DNA of 64,000 bases, from the NCBI GenBank assembly GCA_946886565.1, contig CAMPIX010000003.1, positions 62,001 to 126,000 on the forward strand, given 5' to 3'. Positions 17,002-26,164 of this stretch are shown here, in pieces. This stretch comes from an uncultured Altererythrobacter sp. (lineage in GTDB: Bacteria > Pseudomonadota > Alphaproteobacteria > Sphingomonadales > Sphingomonadaceae). The notes beneath the pieces were generated by a model. It was not told where the DNA came from. It saw only the letters and a list, made by a program, of their open reading frames with translations, and searched no databases. Position numbers and translations under genes: made by a program. The stretch's first letter is position 1. Every line of letters starts with the position of its first letter.

Positions 17002-17931
17002 GTGATTGAGGGAGTGCTTACGAGCGGCGCGCGGCTCGACAAGGCGCTTGCCGAGGCCTCGGGTCTGCCGCGCGAGCGTGTCAAGGCGCTGATAGGCGAG
17101 GGTCAAGTCACCGTCGCCGGCGCGGTGGCCCGTAATCCGTCGGCCAAGTCGAAAGAAGGCGCCGTGTTCGCGATCCGCGTTCCTCCGCCCGAACCGCTTG
17201 CCGCCGAGGCGCAGGACATCCCGCTCGAGGTCGTGTTCGAGGACGAGCACCTGATCGTGGTGAACAAGCCCGCCGGGCTGGTCGTCCATCCGGCGGCGGG
17301 CAATCGCGACGGCACGCTCGTCAACGCGCTGCTGCACCACTGCCGGGGCCGGCTTTCGGGTATCAACGGGGTCGCGCGGCCGGGGATCGTCCACCGGATC
17401 GACAAGGACACCTCGGGCTTGCTGGTGGTCGCCAAGACCGACACTGCGCATGAGGGACTGGCCAGGCAGTTCGCCGATCATTCGATTGCGCGCGCCTATC
17501 TCGCCGTCTGCGCGGGCCGCCCGAACCCGGCCGCGGGCACGATTTCGGGACGAATCGGCCGCTCCGACGCGAACCGCAAGAAGATGGCCGTGCTCGCGCC
17601 CGGCTCGGCACGCGGCAAGCACGCCGTGACGCATTACAAGACATTGAAATTGCTGCGCGATTGCACGCTGATCGAGTGCCGGCTCGAAACCGGCCGTACG
17701 CACCAGGTCCGCGTTCACTGCGCGTCAATCGGTCATCCGCTAGTGGGAGACCCTGTCTATGGACGCACCCCAGCGGCACTTTGCCCTCTGCTCAAGGAAC
17801 TCGGATTCGCCCGCCAGGCGCTGCACGCGGCCTCGCTCGGGTTCGACCATCCGGTCACCGGCGAAAGGGTGGATTTCCGGGCCGAACTGCCCGCCGATAT
17901 GCGGGAACTCATCGACGAAACCGCTCGTTGA
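17002..17931 (+). CDS. rluD: RluA/RluD family 23S rRNA pseudouridine synthase
   Basis: Isomerises uridines in helix 69 of 23S rRNA (RluD type). With the GTG at 17002 the protein is 309 residues, the usual length, beginning VIEGVLTSGARLDKALAEASGL, a normal RluD N-terminus. An S4-like domain (RVKALIGEGQVTVAG) is followed by the catalytic domain with GIVHRIDKDTSGLLVVAKT, whose Asp (HRIDxxTSG) is the catalytic residue. GRTHQVRVHCASIGHPLVGD is the RluA-family motif near the C-terminus. The frame is open upstream for 116 codons through a GIY-YIG domain, so an N-terminally fused form is possible. No good Shine-Dalgarno precedes 17002 other than GGAA. Confidence 0.9.
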   Translation: MIEGVLTSGARLDKALAEASGLPRERVKALIGEGQVTVAGAVARNPSAKSKEGAVFAIRVPPPEPLAAEAQDIPLEVVFEDEHLIVVNKPAGLVVHPAAGNRDGTLVNALLHHCRGRLSGINGVARPGIVHRIDKDTSGLLVVAKTDTAHEGLARQFADHSIARAYLAVCAGRPNPAAGTISGRIGRSDANRKKMAVLAPGSARGKHAVTHYKTLKLLRDCTLIECRLETGRTHQVRVHCASIGHPLVGDPVYGRTPAALCPLLKELGFARQALHAASLGFDHPVTGERVDFRAELPADMRELIDETAR

Positions 17932-18055
17932 AATCGACGAAAGTCGGTTCAATCCAGCGCCGCCGACGTCTATATAGGAAATCGTGGCCCGAAAGGCCGG
18001 ATGCCCAGCAGGGGTCCGCCCGCATGCGGTCGACACAAGAAAGGTCAGGGTAGAA

Positions 18056-18961
18056 GTGAGCAACAACAAGGCATTGAGCGTCCCCGCGCTCGGCGGTGAG
18101 CAGAGCCTCAACCGCTATCTCTCCGAAATCAAGAAGTTCCCGGTGCTGACGGCCGAGCAGGAATACATGCTCGCCAAGCGCTACGAGGAGCACGAGGATT
18201 CCGAAGCTGCGGCGCAGCTGGTGACGAGTCACCTGCGGCTCGTGGCCAAGATCGCCATGGGCTACCGCGGCTACGGCCTGCCGGTCAGCGATCTCATTTC
18301 CGAAGGCAACGTCGGCCTGATGCAGGGCGTCAAGAAGTTCGAGCCCGATCGCGGCTTCCGCCTCGCGACGTATGCGATGTGGTGGATCAAGGCCTCGATG
18401 CAGGAATTCATCCTGCGCTCGTGGAGTCTCGTGAAGATGGGCACCACCGCGGCGCAGAAGAAGCTGTTCTTCAACCTTCGCCGGATGAAGAAGAACCTCG
18501 ACGCCTACGAGGACGGCGACCTGCATCCCGACGACGTGACCAAGATCGCGACCGACCTCGGCGTGCCCGAGCAGGAAGTGATCAACATGAACCGGCGGAT
18601 GATGATGGGCGGCGATGGCTCGCTCAATTCGCCGATGCGCGGAAGTGAGGAAGGCTCGGGCGAGTGGCAGGACTGGCTGACCGACGACCGTCCCTTGCAG
18701 GACGAGACCGTCGCCGACGCCGAGGAAGCCGAGGTGCGTCACGAGATGCTGGTCGAGGCGATGGACAGCCTCAACGAGCGCGAGAAGCACATCCTCACCG
18801 AGCGGCGGCTGACCGAGAACCCGCAGACGCTGGAAGAACTGAGCCAGGTCTACGAAGTCAGCCGCGAGCGCATCCGTCAGATCGAGGTACGCGCCTTTGA
18901 GAAGCTGCAGAAGGCGATGCAGCGGATCGCCGGCGAAAGGTTGCTGCCGGGCATCGCCTGA
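18056..18961 (+). CDS. rpoH: RNA polymerase heat-shock sigma factor RpoH (sigma-32)
   Basis: Directs transcription of heat-shock genes. With the GTG start at 18056 (after AAAGG) the protein is 301 residues, as in other alphaproteobacteria. Region 2 contains SHLRLVAKIAMGYRGYGLP and RLATYAMWWIKASMQEFILR. The RpoH box appears as QKKLFFNLRRMKK. Region 4 ends with SRERIRQIEVRAFEKLQKAM, the helix-turn-helix. ATG-type alternatives upstream would add an unconserved extension. ClpXP and trigger factor genes lie within 11 kb. Confidence 0.95.
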   Translation: MSNNKALSVPALGGEQSLNRYLSEIKKFPVLTAEQEYMLAKRYEEHEDSEAAAQLVTSHLRLVAKIAMGYRGYGLPVSDLISEGNVGLMQGVKKFEPDRGFRLATYAMWWIKASMQEFILRSWSLVKMGTTAAQKKLFFNLRRMKKNLDAYEDGDLHPDDVTKIATDLGVPEQEVINMNRRMMMGGDGSLNSPMRGSEEGSGEWQDWLTDDRPLQDETVADAEEAEVRHEMLVEAMDSLNEREKHILTERRLTENPQTLEELSQVYEVSRERIRQIEVRAFEKLQKAMQRIAGERLLPGIA

Positions 18962-19004
18962 CAACGCATCGTTCGATTGCGCCGGAAGCGGCGGAGGAGT
19001 ACAA

Positions 19005-19035
19005 ATGGGGCCGCGCCCGGGAGGTGCGGCCCCAT
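19005..19035 (+). promoter_or_regulatory. Hairpin presenting the ribosome-binding site of the cupredoxin gene
   Basis: A perfect 10-bp inverted repeat (ATGGGGCCGC / GCGGCCCCAT) with an 11-nt loop. The loop holds GGGAGG, the Shine-Dalgarno of the cupredoxin gene, and the 3' arm contains the first two bases of its start codon. It could control translation (RNA structure) or end the rpoH transcript, although no T-run follows. The regulatory role is inference. Confidence 0.5.
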
Positions 19036-19426
19036 GCATATCCAGCGTCCCTTTCTGCTGATCGCTATCGCTGTGGCGAGCGCGGGCGCGAACGGCGGCC
19101 CTTTGCCCGATAAGGTGGTCGCGGTCGAACTCGCCAACTTCGATTTCACCCCTTCGACCGTCGAGATGGTGCATGGACAGGGCTACGTGCTGCGTCTGAC
19201 CAACATTTCCGACGGCGGGCACGACTTCGCCGCTCCCGCGTTCTTCGCGGCTGCGCGGATCGACCCGGAAGACGCGAGAGCGATCGACGATGGGCAGGTG
19301 GAGGTTGCGGGCGGGCAGACGGTGGTCATCCGCCTGACCGCGCCCTCCCCGGGCATCTACCGGGTCAGGTGCACCCATTTCCTCCATTCCACGTTCGGAA
19401 TGAAAGGTCGCATCGTCGTAACGTGA
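19034..19426 (+). CDS. Secreted cupredoxin-like protein
   Basis: A 130-residue protein with a signal peptide (MHIQRPFLLIAIAVASAGA), then one plastocyanin/azurin-type beta-barrel: VVAVELANFDFTPSTVEMVHG at the start and a copper-ligand pattern at the end. The candidate ligands are His in GGHDFAAP and Cys, His and Met in RCTHFLHSTFGMKG. It probably carries or binds copper in the periplasm. The start codon is in the arm of a hairpin at 19005..19035. It is 72 bp after rpoH and convergent with a small minus-strand gene. Confidence 0.8.
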   Translation: MHIQRPFLLIAIAVASAGANGGPLPDKVVAVELANFDFTPSTVEMVHGQGYVLRLTNISDGGHDFAAPAFFAAARIDPEDARAIDDGQVEVAGGQTVVIRLTAPSPGIYRVRCTHFLHSTFGMKGRIVVT

Positions 19427-19434
19427 GCCGGCAG

Positions 19435-19596
19435 TCAGGCGGCGACCGGACGACTTTCGTCGTGATCGTGCGCAGCTGCGCTCCCCGCCCCGGGGCGAAG
19501 CAAACGGCGCCGGGCGCGACGTTCCTGTTCGTCGAGCGCACGCTCGACGAGTTGCGGATTGACGATCGCGGTCCAGTCCCAATCGTGGGCGTTCAT
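19435..19596 (-). CDS. Small acidic/basic hypothetical protein (53 aa)
   Basis: A 53-residue frame starting MNAHDWDWTAIVNPQLVERA, with a run of Arg (DEQERRARRRLL) and an Asp/His-rich C-terminus. GAGGAGA sits about 8 nt before the ATG at 19596, an excellent ribosome-binding site, which is the main evidence. It has no transmembrane segment and no family that I recognise. The frame continues upstream but without support. Confidence 0.6.
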   Translation of the reverse strand: MNAHDWDWTAIVNPQLVERALDEQERRARRRLLRPGAGSAAAHDHDESRPVAA

Positions 19597-19719
19597 CGAT
19601 CTTCTCCTCTCGTTCGCACAGCATACGCCGATCGGCAGCGGCTCCGTTGCACGTTTTCGACAATCCATTTCCGCGCGGAAGGATTCCCAAGCCGGGAATT
19701 GCCCGCTAGATCGCGGGGC

Positions 19720-20388
19720 ATGCTCCGCATCGGGATTTTCCTCGCTAAGCTGTTACTGTGGTTCATCGGACTCAGCCTCGCAGTCGTGCTGTTGTTCAGG
19801 TTCGTACCCCCGCCGGTGACCGCGACGATGCTGCTCGACGCGAACGGGATCACCAAGGACTGGGAGCCGCTCAGCAATATCGACCGCAACCTGGTAAGGG
19901 CGGTGATCGCGGCGGAAGACGGCAAGTTCTGCAGTCACGCCGGCTTCGACCGCGAGGCGATCGAGAAGGCGATCGAACACAACGCACAGGGCGGATCGAT
20001 CCGCGGGGCTTCGACGATCAGCCAGCAGACCGCTAAGAACGTCTTCCTGTGGCAGGGTGGCGGGTTTGTTCGTAAGGGGGTCGAGGCCTGGTTCACGTTC
20101 CTGATCGAACATCTGTGGAGCAAGCGGCGGATCATGGAGGTCTATCTCAATGTCGCCGAGACCGGGATCGGGACTTACGGCGCCGAAGCCGGTGCGCAGC
20201 GCTATTTCGACCATTCGGCCGCCCGTCTCACCCAGACCGAGGCGGCGCGCATGGCTGCCGCGCTGCCGCTGCCCAAGAAACGCTCGGTGGTGAACCCTTC
20301 GGGCTTTACCCGCCGCTACGGCAACACGATCGCCGCGCGCATGGGCGTCGTCAGGCGTGACGGGCTGGATAGCTGCGTCTACGATTGA
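19720..20388 (+). CDS. mtgA: Monofunctional biosynthetic peptidoglycan transglycosylase
   Basis: Polymerises lipid II glycan strands at the inner membrane. The 222-residue protein has an N-terminal membrane anchor (LLLWFIGLSLAVVLLFRFVP) and the GT51 motifs VIAAEDGKFCSHAGFD (catalytic Glu) and GASTISQQTAKNVFLW, then RRIMEVYLNVAETG. It has no transpeptidase domain. The start ATG at 19720 fits the MtgA length. Its TGA lies 5 nt before the CDF transporter start, so the two are probably one operon. Confidence 0.95.
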   Translation: MLRIGIFLAKLLLWFIGLSLAVVLLFRFVPPPVTATMLLDANGITKDWEPLSNIDRNLVRAVIAAEDGKFCSHAGFDREAIEKAIEHNAQGGSIRGASTISQQTAKNVFLWQGGGFVRKGVEAWFTFLIEHLWSKRRIMEVYLNVAETGIGTYGAEAGAQRYFDHSAARLTQTEAARMAAALPLPKKRSVVNPSGFTRRYGNTIAARMGVVRRDGLDSCVYD

Positions 20389-20393
20389 AACCG

Positions 20394-21305
20394 ATGAGCG
20401 CGGGGCATTCTCACGGACACGGTCATTCGCACGCGCCGGCGGACTTCGGTCGGGCGTTTGCGATCGGTGTCGCTCTCAACGGCGCGTTCGTGCTGGTCGA
20501 GGCGACGCTTGGCCTGCTGTCGGGTTCGATGGCGCTGGTCGCCGACGCCGGCCACAACCTGTCCGACGTGCTCAGCCTGCTGCTCGCGTGGGGCGCCGCA
20601 GCGGCAGCCAGGCGCCCCGCCTCGGGCAAGTTCACCTACGGCTTCAAGAGCTCGACCATCCTCGCGGCGATGGCCAATGCCGGGCTGCTGCTGGTGGCAA
20701 TCGGTGCGATCCTGTTCGAAACGCTCAACCGCTTCACCGAACCGAGCCCTGTCCAGGGCTGGACAATGGTGATCGTGGCGGGGATCGGGATCGTCATCAA
20801 CGGCGCGACCGCATTGCTCTTCATGCGCGGGCGGCACGGCGATCTCAACATCCGCGGTGCCTACCTGCACATGGTCGCCGACGCGCTGGTCTCGCTCGGG
20901 GTTGTGATCGCCGGCGCTGCGATCCTGCTCACGGGCGAGAACTGGATCGATCCGGTGACAAGTCTGGTGATCGTGGGCGTGATCGCCTGGGGCGCCTGGG
21001 GGCTGCTGAAAGACAGCGTGAAGATGGGCCTGTTGGCCGTGCCCGACGGCATTTGCGAAGGCGCGGTGCGCGCCTATCTCACCCGGCTCGAGGGGGTAGA
21101 AACAGTGCACGACCTCCACATCTGGCCGATGAGCACCACGGAAACCGCGATGACCGCGCACCTCGTCATGCCCGCGGGCCACCCCGGCGACGATTTCCTG
21201 CGGATGGTGGCGCACGATCTCGCGCACGACCATGGGATCGGGCACGCCACGATCCAGATCGAGCTGGATCGTGACTGCGCCCTGTCCGTGACTGGCGGCT
21301 GTTAG
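20394..21305 (+). CDS. Cation diffusion facilitator (zinc/cobalt exporter)
   Basis: Inner-membrane CDF metal/proton antiporter, 303 residues, CzcD/ZitB-like. The His-rich N-terminus (GHSHGHGHSH) is followed by six hydrophobic helices. The metal site is formed by ADAGHNLSDVLS in helix 2 and HMVADALVSLG in helix 5 (HxxxD). A C-terminal cytoplasmic dimerisation domain contains HDLHIWPMS. The ATG at 20394 is preferred; a TTG at 20385 overlapping the mtgA stop is possible. Confidence 0.93.
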   Translation: MSAGHSHGHGHSHAPADFGRAFAIGVALNGAFVLVEATLGLLSGSMALVADAGHNLSDVLSLLLAWGAAAAARRPASGKFTYGFKSSTILAAMANAGLLLVAIGAILFETLNRFTEPSPVQGWTMVIVAGIGIVINGATALLFMRGRHGDLNIRGAYLHMVADALVSLGVVIAGAAILLTGENWIDPVTSLVIVGVIAWGAWGLLKDSVKMGLLAVPDGICEGAVRAYLTRLEGVETVHDLHIWPMSTTETAMTAHLVMPAGHPGDDFLRMVAHDLAHDHGIGHATIQIELDRDCALSVTGGC

Positions 21306-21306
21306 A

Positions 21307-21492
21307 TCAGCTCGCCTGTTGCTCGGGGAGCTGGCCCGTGGGATCGCTCTCGACCAGCTCGGCGACCTGCTCGTAGACTTGCGCGTTGTCGTCCATCTGC
21401 TGCTGCAGCGGCGGGTTCTGCTCGCCGACATTGCGGAAGAAGCCGCTCGCGTCGCGCAGGAGCTTGGCTGCGAGCTGTGCGTTGGTGGCCAT
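21307..21492 (-). CDS. Small conserved-looking hypothetical protein (61 aa)
   Basis: A 61-residue hydrophilic, Gln/Glu-rich and probably helical protein (MATNAQLAAKLLRDASGFFR, later QQQMDDNAQVYEQVAEL). GAGGA precedes the ATG at 21492. No signal or membrane segment. I do not recognise a named family. It converges with the CDF gene (1-bp gap). The 171-bp stretch from it to clpX holds no ORF I can support. Confidence 0.7.
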   Translation of the reverse strand: MATNAQLAAKLLRDASGFFRNVGEQNPPLQQQMDDNAQVYEQVAELVESDPTGQLPEQQAS

Positions 21493-21663
21493 ATCTGAGA
21501 TTCCTCGTATTCGCATAAATAGGCGGGCCGGCGCATAGCACCGCCCGGCCCGTCGCGCGGCCGTGTGCCGCGTCTTGAACGCCCTGCTAAAGGCTATGTC
21601 GGCCGCGGAAGGGCCGATCTGTCGGGCGGCTGCATTAAGCGCGCACCGCCGGGCGGGCCTGCG

Positions 21664-22926
21664 TCAGGCCGCCTCTTCTTTCTCGTCGCCGCCGAGCACC
21701 TGGATCGGCTCCTTGCGGCCTTCGACCACGTCCTTGTCGATCACGATCTCGGTCACCCCATCCATGTCGGGCAGGTCGAACATCGTGTCGAGGAGAATAC
21801 CTTCGACGATCGAGCGCAGGCCGCGCGCACCGGTCTTGCGCTTGATCGCGCGCTGGGCGATCGTCTGCAGCGCATCGTCGGTAAAGGTCAGTTCGACATC
21901 CTCGAGCTCGAACAGCTTGCGGTACTGCTTGACCAGGGCGTTCTTCGGCTCGCTGAGGATCTGCACCAGCGCATCGATATCGAGATCGCGCAGCGTCGCG
22001 ATCACCGGCAGGCGGCCGACGAATTCGGGGATCAGGCCGAACTTGAGCAGGTCTTCCGGCTCGCACTTCTCGAGCAGCTCGCCCACGCGGCGCTTGTCCG
22101 GATCGGCGACGTGCGCGCCGAAGCCGATCGATCGCTTCTGCAGGCGGTCGGCAATCACTTTCTCGAGGCCCGCGAAGGCGCCGCCGCAGATGAACAGGAT
22201 ATTGGTCGTGTCGACCTGGAGAAATTCCTGCTGCGGATGCTTGCGCCCGCCCTGCGGCGGAACGCTGGCGGTGGTGCCTTCCATCAGCTTGAGCAGCGCC
22301 TGCTGCACGCCCTCGCCCGAAACGTCGCGGGTGATCGAGGGGTTTTCCGCCTTGCGCGTGATCTTGTCGATCTCGTCGATGTAGACGATGCCGTGCTGCG
22401 CCTTGTCGACGTTGTAGTCGCTCGCCTGGAGCAGCTTGAGGATGATGTTCTCGACATCCTCACCGACATAGCCAGCCTCGGTCAGCGTGGTTGCGTCGGC
22501 CATCGTGAACGGCACGTCGAAGGTGCGCGCGAGGGTCTGCGCGAGCAGCGTCTTGCCCGAACCGGTCGGGCCGACCAGCAGGATGTTCGACTTCGCCAGT
22601 TCGACGTCGCCGGCCTTACCGCTGTGCTTGAGCCGCTTGTAGTGGTTGTGCACCGCGACCGAGAGCACGCGCTTGGCGCGGTCCTGCCCGATCACGTAGT
22701 CGTTCAGCGTCGCGAAGATGTCGCTCGGGGTCGGGACTTCGCCTTCCTTGCGGCCAGTCAGCCCAGCCTTGGTCTCTTCGCGAATGATGTCGTTGCACAA
22801 CTCGACGCACTCGTCGCAGATGAACACCGTGGGCCCGGCGATGAGTTTGCGCACCTCGTGCTGCGACTTCCCGCAGAAGCTGCAGTAAAGAGTGCTCTTG
22901 CTATCGGTTCCGCTCAACTTGGTCAT
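21664..22926 (-). CDS. clpX: ATP-dependent Clp protease ATP-binding subunit ClpX
   Basis: AAA+ unfoldase that feeds ClpP; in alphaproteobacteria it also degrades CtrA. The 420-residue protein has the N-terminal C4 zinc-binding domain (Cys15, Cys18 and the pair in [10 protein letters not shown]), Walker [16 protein letters not shown], Walker [13 protein letters not shown], the pore loop in [18 protein letters not shown], and sensor regions ending in [13 protein letters not shown]. The length and start are standard. It lies 181 bp downstream of clpP; a small hairpin (23030-23051) in that spacer has no T-run. Confidence 0.98.
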   Translation of the reverse strand: MTKLSGTDSKSTLYCSFCGKSQHEVRKLIAGPTVFICDECVELCNDIIREETKAGLTGRKEGEVPTPSDIFATLNDYVIGQDRAKRVLSVAVHNHYKRLKHSGKAGDVELAKSNILLVGPTGSGKTLLAQTLARTFDVPFTMADATTLTEAGYVGEDVENIILKLLQASDYNVDKAQHGIVYIDEIDKITRKAENPSITRDVSGEGVQQALLKLMEGTTASVPPQGGRKHPQQEFLQVDTTNILFICGGAFAGLEKVIADRLQKRSIGFGAHVADPDKRRVGELLEKCEPEDLLKFGLIPEFVGRLPVIATLRDLDIDALVQILSEPKNALVKQYRKLFELEDVELTFTDDALQTIAQRAIKRKTGARGLRSIVEGILLDTMFDLPDMDGVTEIVIDKDVVEGRKEPIQVLGGDEKEEAA

Positions 22927-23107
22927 TTCCCGTGGTTCCCGAACCTCCGTCCGATTCCAGCACCGGCATTCAACCGACTCTGGAGGTTCGCGGTCGATTA
23001 ATCAACACATCGGCCATAGCACCGGCGAATTGCCACAAGCTGAAGTGGCAAGGTTGCCCAAATGCTACAGTCGCCGTCCCGAGCCGGGGCGCCGCCCGGC
23101 CCGTTCG

Positions 23108-23818
23108 TTACTCCGGCGCGCCGCCGGAGCCTGCTTCGGCGCCCGGCTCCTCGTTCTCGGGCCGGGTTTCGAACACCTTGTCGACGATACCGAACTTCAT
23201 CGCCTCGTCGGCTTCGAGGAAGGTGTCGCGGTCCATCGCCTTCTCTATGTCGGAAAGGCTCTGGCCGGTGTACTTGACATAGAGATCGTTCATCCGCTGG
23301 CGGATGCGCAGAATCTCGCGCGCCTGAATCTCGATATCGCTCGCCATGCCGCGCGCGCCGCCCGAGGGCTGGTGGACCATGATCCGCGCATTGGGCAGAG
23401 CGATGCGCATGCCCGGCTCGCCAGCAGCAAGCAGGAAGCTTCCCATCGAAGCGGCCTGCCCGACGCAGACGGTCGAGACGCGCGGCTTGATGTACTGCAT
23501 CGTGTCGTGGATCGCCATGCCGGCGGTCACCACGCCGCCCGGCGAGTTGATGTACATGCTGATCGGCTTCGAGGGGTTCTCGCTCTCGAGGAACAGTAGC
23601 TGCGCGACGATCAGCGAGGCCATGTTGTCCTCGACCTGCCCGGTCACGAACACGATCCGCTCGCGCAGCAACCGGCTGAAAATATCGAAGCTGCGCTCCC
23701 CGCGGCTGGTCTGCTCGACCACCACCGGCACCAACGCACCCGTGACGGGATCGCGGGTGAACTGACCCTGCGAAGCCCAAGCTGCATTTGGGGCGTCGGC
23801 GCCGAACAGGTCGATCAT
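23108..23818 (-). CDS. clpP: ATP-dependent Clp protease proteolytic subunit ClpP
   Basis: Serine protease that forms the tetradecameric chamber used by ClpX. The 236-residue protein has a catalytic Ser in [16 protein letters not shown], His in [12 protein letters not shown] and a later Asp in [12 protein letters not shown]. The N-terminus is somewhat longer than E. coli ClpP ([20 protein letters not shown]) and the C-terminal tail is Glu/Gly-rich. The ATG at 23818 follows GAGGA. It is upstream of clpX but separated from tig by two genes on the other strand. Confidence 0.96.
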   Translation of the reverse strand: MIDLFGADAPNAAWASQGQFTRDPVTGALVPVVVEQTSRGERSFDIFSRLLRERIVFVTGQVEDNMASLIVAQLLFLESENPSKPISMYINSPGGVVTAGMAIHDTMQYIKPRVSTVCVGQAASMGSFLLAAGEPGMRIALPNARIMVHQPSGGARGMASDIEIQAREILRIRQRMNDLYVKYTGQSLSDIEKAMDRDTFLEADEAMKFGIVDKVFETRPENEEPGAEAGSGGAPE

Positions 23819-24031
23819 GAAGGGAATTCCTCTGGTCATAAGTGCGAGGGCTATGTCGCGATAGCCGGCGCGATGTTCAAGGGGATTAACCACTCGCATC
23901 CACCGGCGCTTCCGACGGGATCGACTACACTTGTCGTTGGTCGCCTCTCGGCAGCCTTTCGTCGAGGGTCCGAGGCCGATGGCGTATCAAGCCGGTAACA
24001 CACCCTCGAAACGATTTGGGAGGGGTGAACT

Positions 24032-26122
24032 TTGGGCACGAGATATAGCCGGTCGCTCGCGCTGACACTGCTGTTGTCGGGGGCGGCGCCGCTTTGGGCG
24101 CAGGAGACCGCGAGTGGCGTCGCGCCGCCTCCGGTGGCCGAACCACCAGCAGTGGCAGCCGGCCGGCAAAGCTATCCGGCGACCGACTTCGAGCGGTTCT
24201 CCCCCACGACGGCGCTCGACATGCTCGAGAACGTCCCCGGCTTCCAGATCCGCGCCGACGACGAGCGCCGCGGGCTCGGCCAGGCGAACGAAAACGTCCT
24301 CGTGAATGGTCAGCGTCTCTCGAGCAAATCCGATTCGCTGTTCGACCAGCTCGCCCGGATCCCCGCGACCAGCGTCGAGCGGATCGACATCGTGGACGGC
24401 GCAACGCTCTCGATTCCCGGCCTGTCGGGCCAGGTCGCCGATATCATCACCCGTCCCGACGCGTTCTCGGGCCAGTTCAACTGGCGCGGCGAAGTGCGGC
24501 CGCACTATTCGCATCCCGGCTATCTCAACGGCGAAGTTTCGGTGAAGGGGACTGCCGGCAAGGTCGAATATTCGCTCGCGGCCTCGAACGAGAGCGGCCG
24601 TGGCGCATTCGGCGGTCCTTACGAGATTTTCAACGGCGACGGCTCGCTGCGCGAGAACCGCACCGGACGGCTGTGGTCTGACTTCGACGCGCCCAAGTTC
24701 GCCGCAGGGTTGAAGTTCGACGGCCCGGGCAACTCGATCGCCAATCTCAACGCCTCGTACCGCCGGGTGTACTCGGATTACGAGGAAGACGAGGACCGTT
24801 TCCCCGTGGGCGACGTCGCGTTCAACCGCCTGCTCGAGGGCCGCGAGCGCGGCTACGACTACGAGATCGGCGGCGACTACGAATTCGGTCTCGCCGGCGC
24901 GCGGCTCAAGTTGATCGGTCTCGATCGCTTCGAACACAACGTCTATTCCGAGCAGGCGGTGCTGACGTTCGACGATGGCGCCGATGCGCAAGGGGTGCGC
25001 TACGCCCAGGTGGTCGACAGCGGCGAAGTGATCGGACGCGCCGAACTGAGCTGGAAATGGGGCAAGGCCGACTGGCAGATCTCGGCGGAGGGAGCCTTCA
25101 ACCGCCTCGACAAGGAAGCGGGGCTGTTCGAGCTCGAGCCAGGCGGCGACTTCGTCGAGATTCCCTTTCCCGGTGGCGACGGCGGCGTTCGCGAAGACCG
25201 CTACGAAGCGATCCTGAGCTACGGGCGGCCGCTTACCTCCAAGCTGACCATGCAGCTTTCGGCCGGAGCCGAAAAATCGACCATCTCGCAGACCGGCGCC
25301 AACGCGCTGTCGCGCACGTTCGTGCGGCCCAAGGGTGCGGCAAGCTTCGCCTGGACTCCCGAAAAGGGTCTCGACCTCTCGCTCAAGATCGCGCGAGAGG
25401 TCGGTCAGCTCGATTTCGGCGACTTCCTCGCCCGCGTGTTCCTCGACGAAGGCAACGAGAACGCCAACAACGCCGAACTGGTGCCGACGCAGAGCTGGAA
25501 CGTCGAACTGGCGGTCAAGAAGGACCTCGGCAAATGGGGCAGCACGAATCTGCGCCTGTTCGACCGCCGGTTCGAAGATTACATTGAAGTCATTCCGCTG
25601 CCAGGCGGCGGCGAGGGGCGGGGCAATATCGACCATGCCCACCGCTACGGCCTCGAATGGACCAGCACTTTCAATCTCGACCCGATCGGATTTCGGGGGG
25701 CCAAGCTCGACAGCAACCTGATCCTCCAGACCTCGTCGCTGCGCGACCAGCTGACCGGCGAGAAGCGGCAGATGAGCGGGCTGACCGACCGCTATGCCGA
25801 AGTCGAACTTCGTCATGACATTCCCGGGAGCGATTGGGCCTGGGGCGCCGGCTTCGAATACGTCCACCGCACGCCCTACTATCGAACCGGCGAATTCGGG
25901 CTCGATACCGAGGGACCGGTATTCGATTTCTCGTACGTCGAGCACAAGGATGTGCTGGGGCTCACCGTGCGGCTCCAGGTGGTCAACCTGCTGGACGCGC
26001 GCCACAAGCTCTACCGCACCGTCTACGAAGACCGGCGCAACAATTCGCCGATCGCCTTCGTCGAACGCCGGAATCAGTTGATCGGCCCGATCTTTCGATT
26101 GAGTTTCAAGGGCACGTTCTGA
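24032..26122 (+). CDS. TonB-dependent outer-membrane receptor (short plug type)
   Basis: A 696-residue outer-membrane receptor. It has a signal peptide (RSLALTLLLSGAAPLWAQ), a plug domain that begins ALDMLENVPGFQIRADDERR and contains NVLVNGQRLSSKS, then a beta-barrel ending in SFKGTF with terminal Phe. The TTG at 24032 has a very strong GGGAGGGG 6 nt upstream. The substrate is unknown. It may be co-transcribed with the downstream secreted amidase (42 bp apart), which suggests uptake coupled to amide hydrolysis (inference). The unit lies between tig and clpP on the opposite strand. Confidence 0.9.
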   Translation: MGTRYSRSLALTLLLSGAAPLWAQETASGVAPPPVAEPPAVAAGRQSYPATDFERFSPTTALDMLENVPGFQIRADDERRGLGQANENVLVNGQRLSSKSDSLFDQLARIPATSVERIDIVDGATLSIPGLSGQVADIITRPDAFSGQFNWRGEVRPHYSHPGYLNGEVSVKGTAGKVEYSLAASNESGRGAFGGPYEIFNGDGSLRENRTGRLWSDFDAPKFAAGLKFDGPGNSIANLNASYRRVYSDYEEDEDRFPVGDVAFNRLLEGRERGYDYEIGGDYEFGLAGARLKLIGLDRFEHNVYSEQAVLTFDDGADAQGVRYAQVVDSGEVIGRAELSWKWGKADWQISAEGAFNRLDKEAGLFELEPGGDFVEIPFPGGDGGVREDRYEAILSYGRPLTSKLTMQLSAGAEKSTISQTGANALSRTFVRPKGAASFAWTPEKGLDLSLKIAREVGQLDFGDFLARVFLDEGNENANNAELVPTQSWNVELAVKKDLGKWGSTNLRLFDRRFEDYIEVIPLPGGGEGRGNIDHAHRYGLEWTSTFNLDPIGFRGAKLDSNLILQTSSLRDQLTGEKRQMSGLTDRYAEVELRHDIPGSDWAWGAGFEYVHRTPYYRTGEFGLDTEGPVFDFSYVEHKDVLGLTVRLQVVNLLDARHKLYRTVYEDRRNNSPIAFVERRNQLIGPIFRLSFKGTF

Positions 26123-26164
26123 TCCCGAGGTTGAATTGCAGCATCGCGGTGGCACTGTGCGAGT

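Noticed and set aside
23030..23051. Hairpin TTGCCAC/GTGGCAA between clpP and clpX as a terminator
   Set aside because: No T-run follows in either direction; it may be a processing site or chance.
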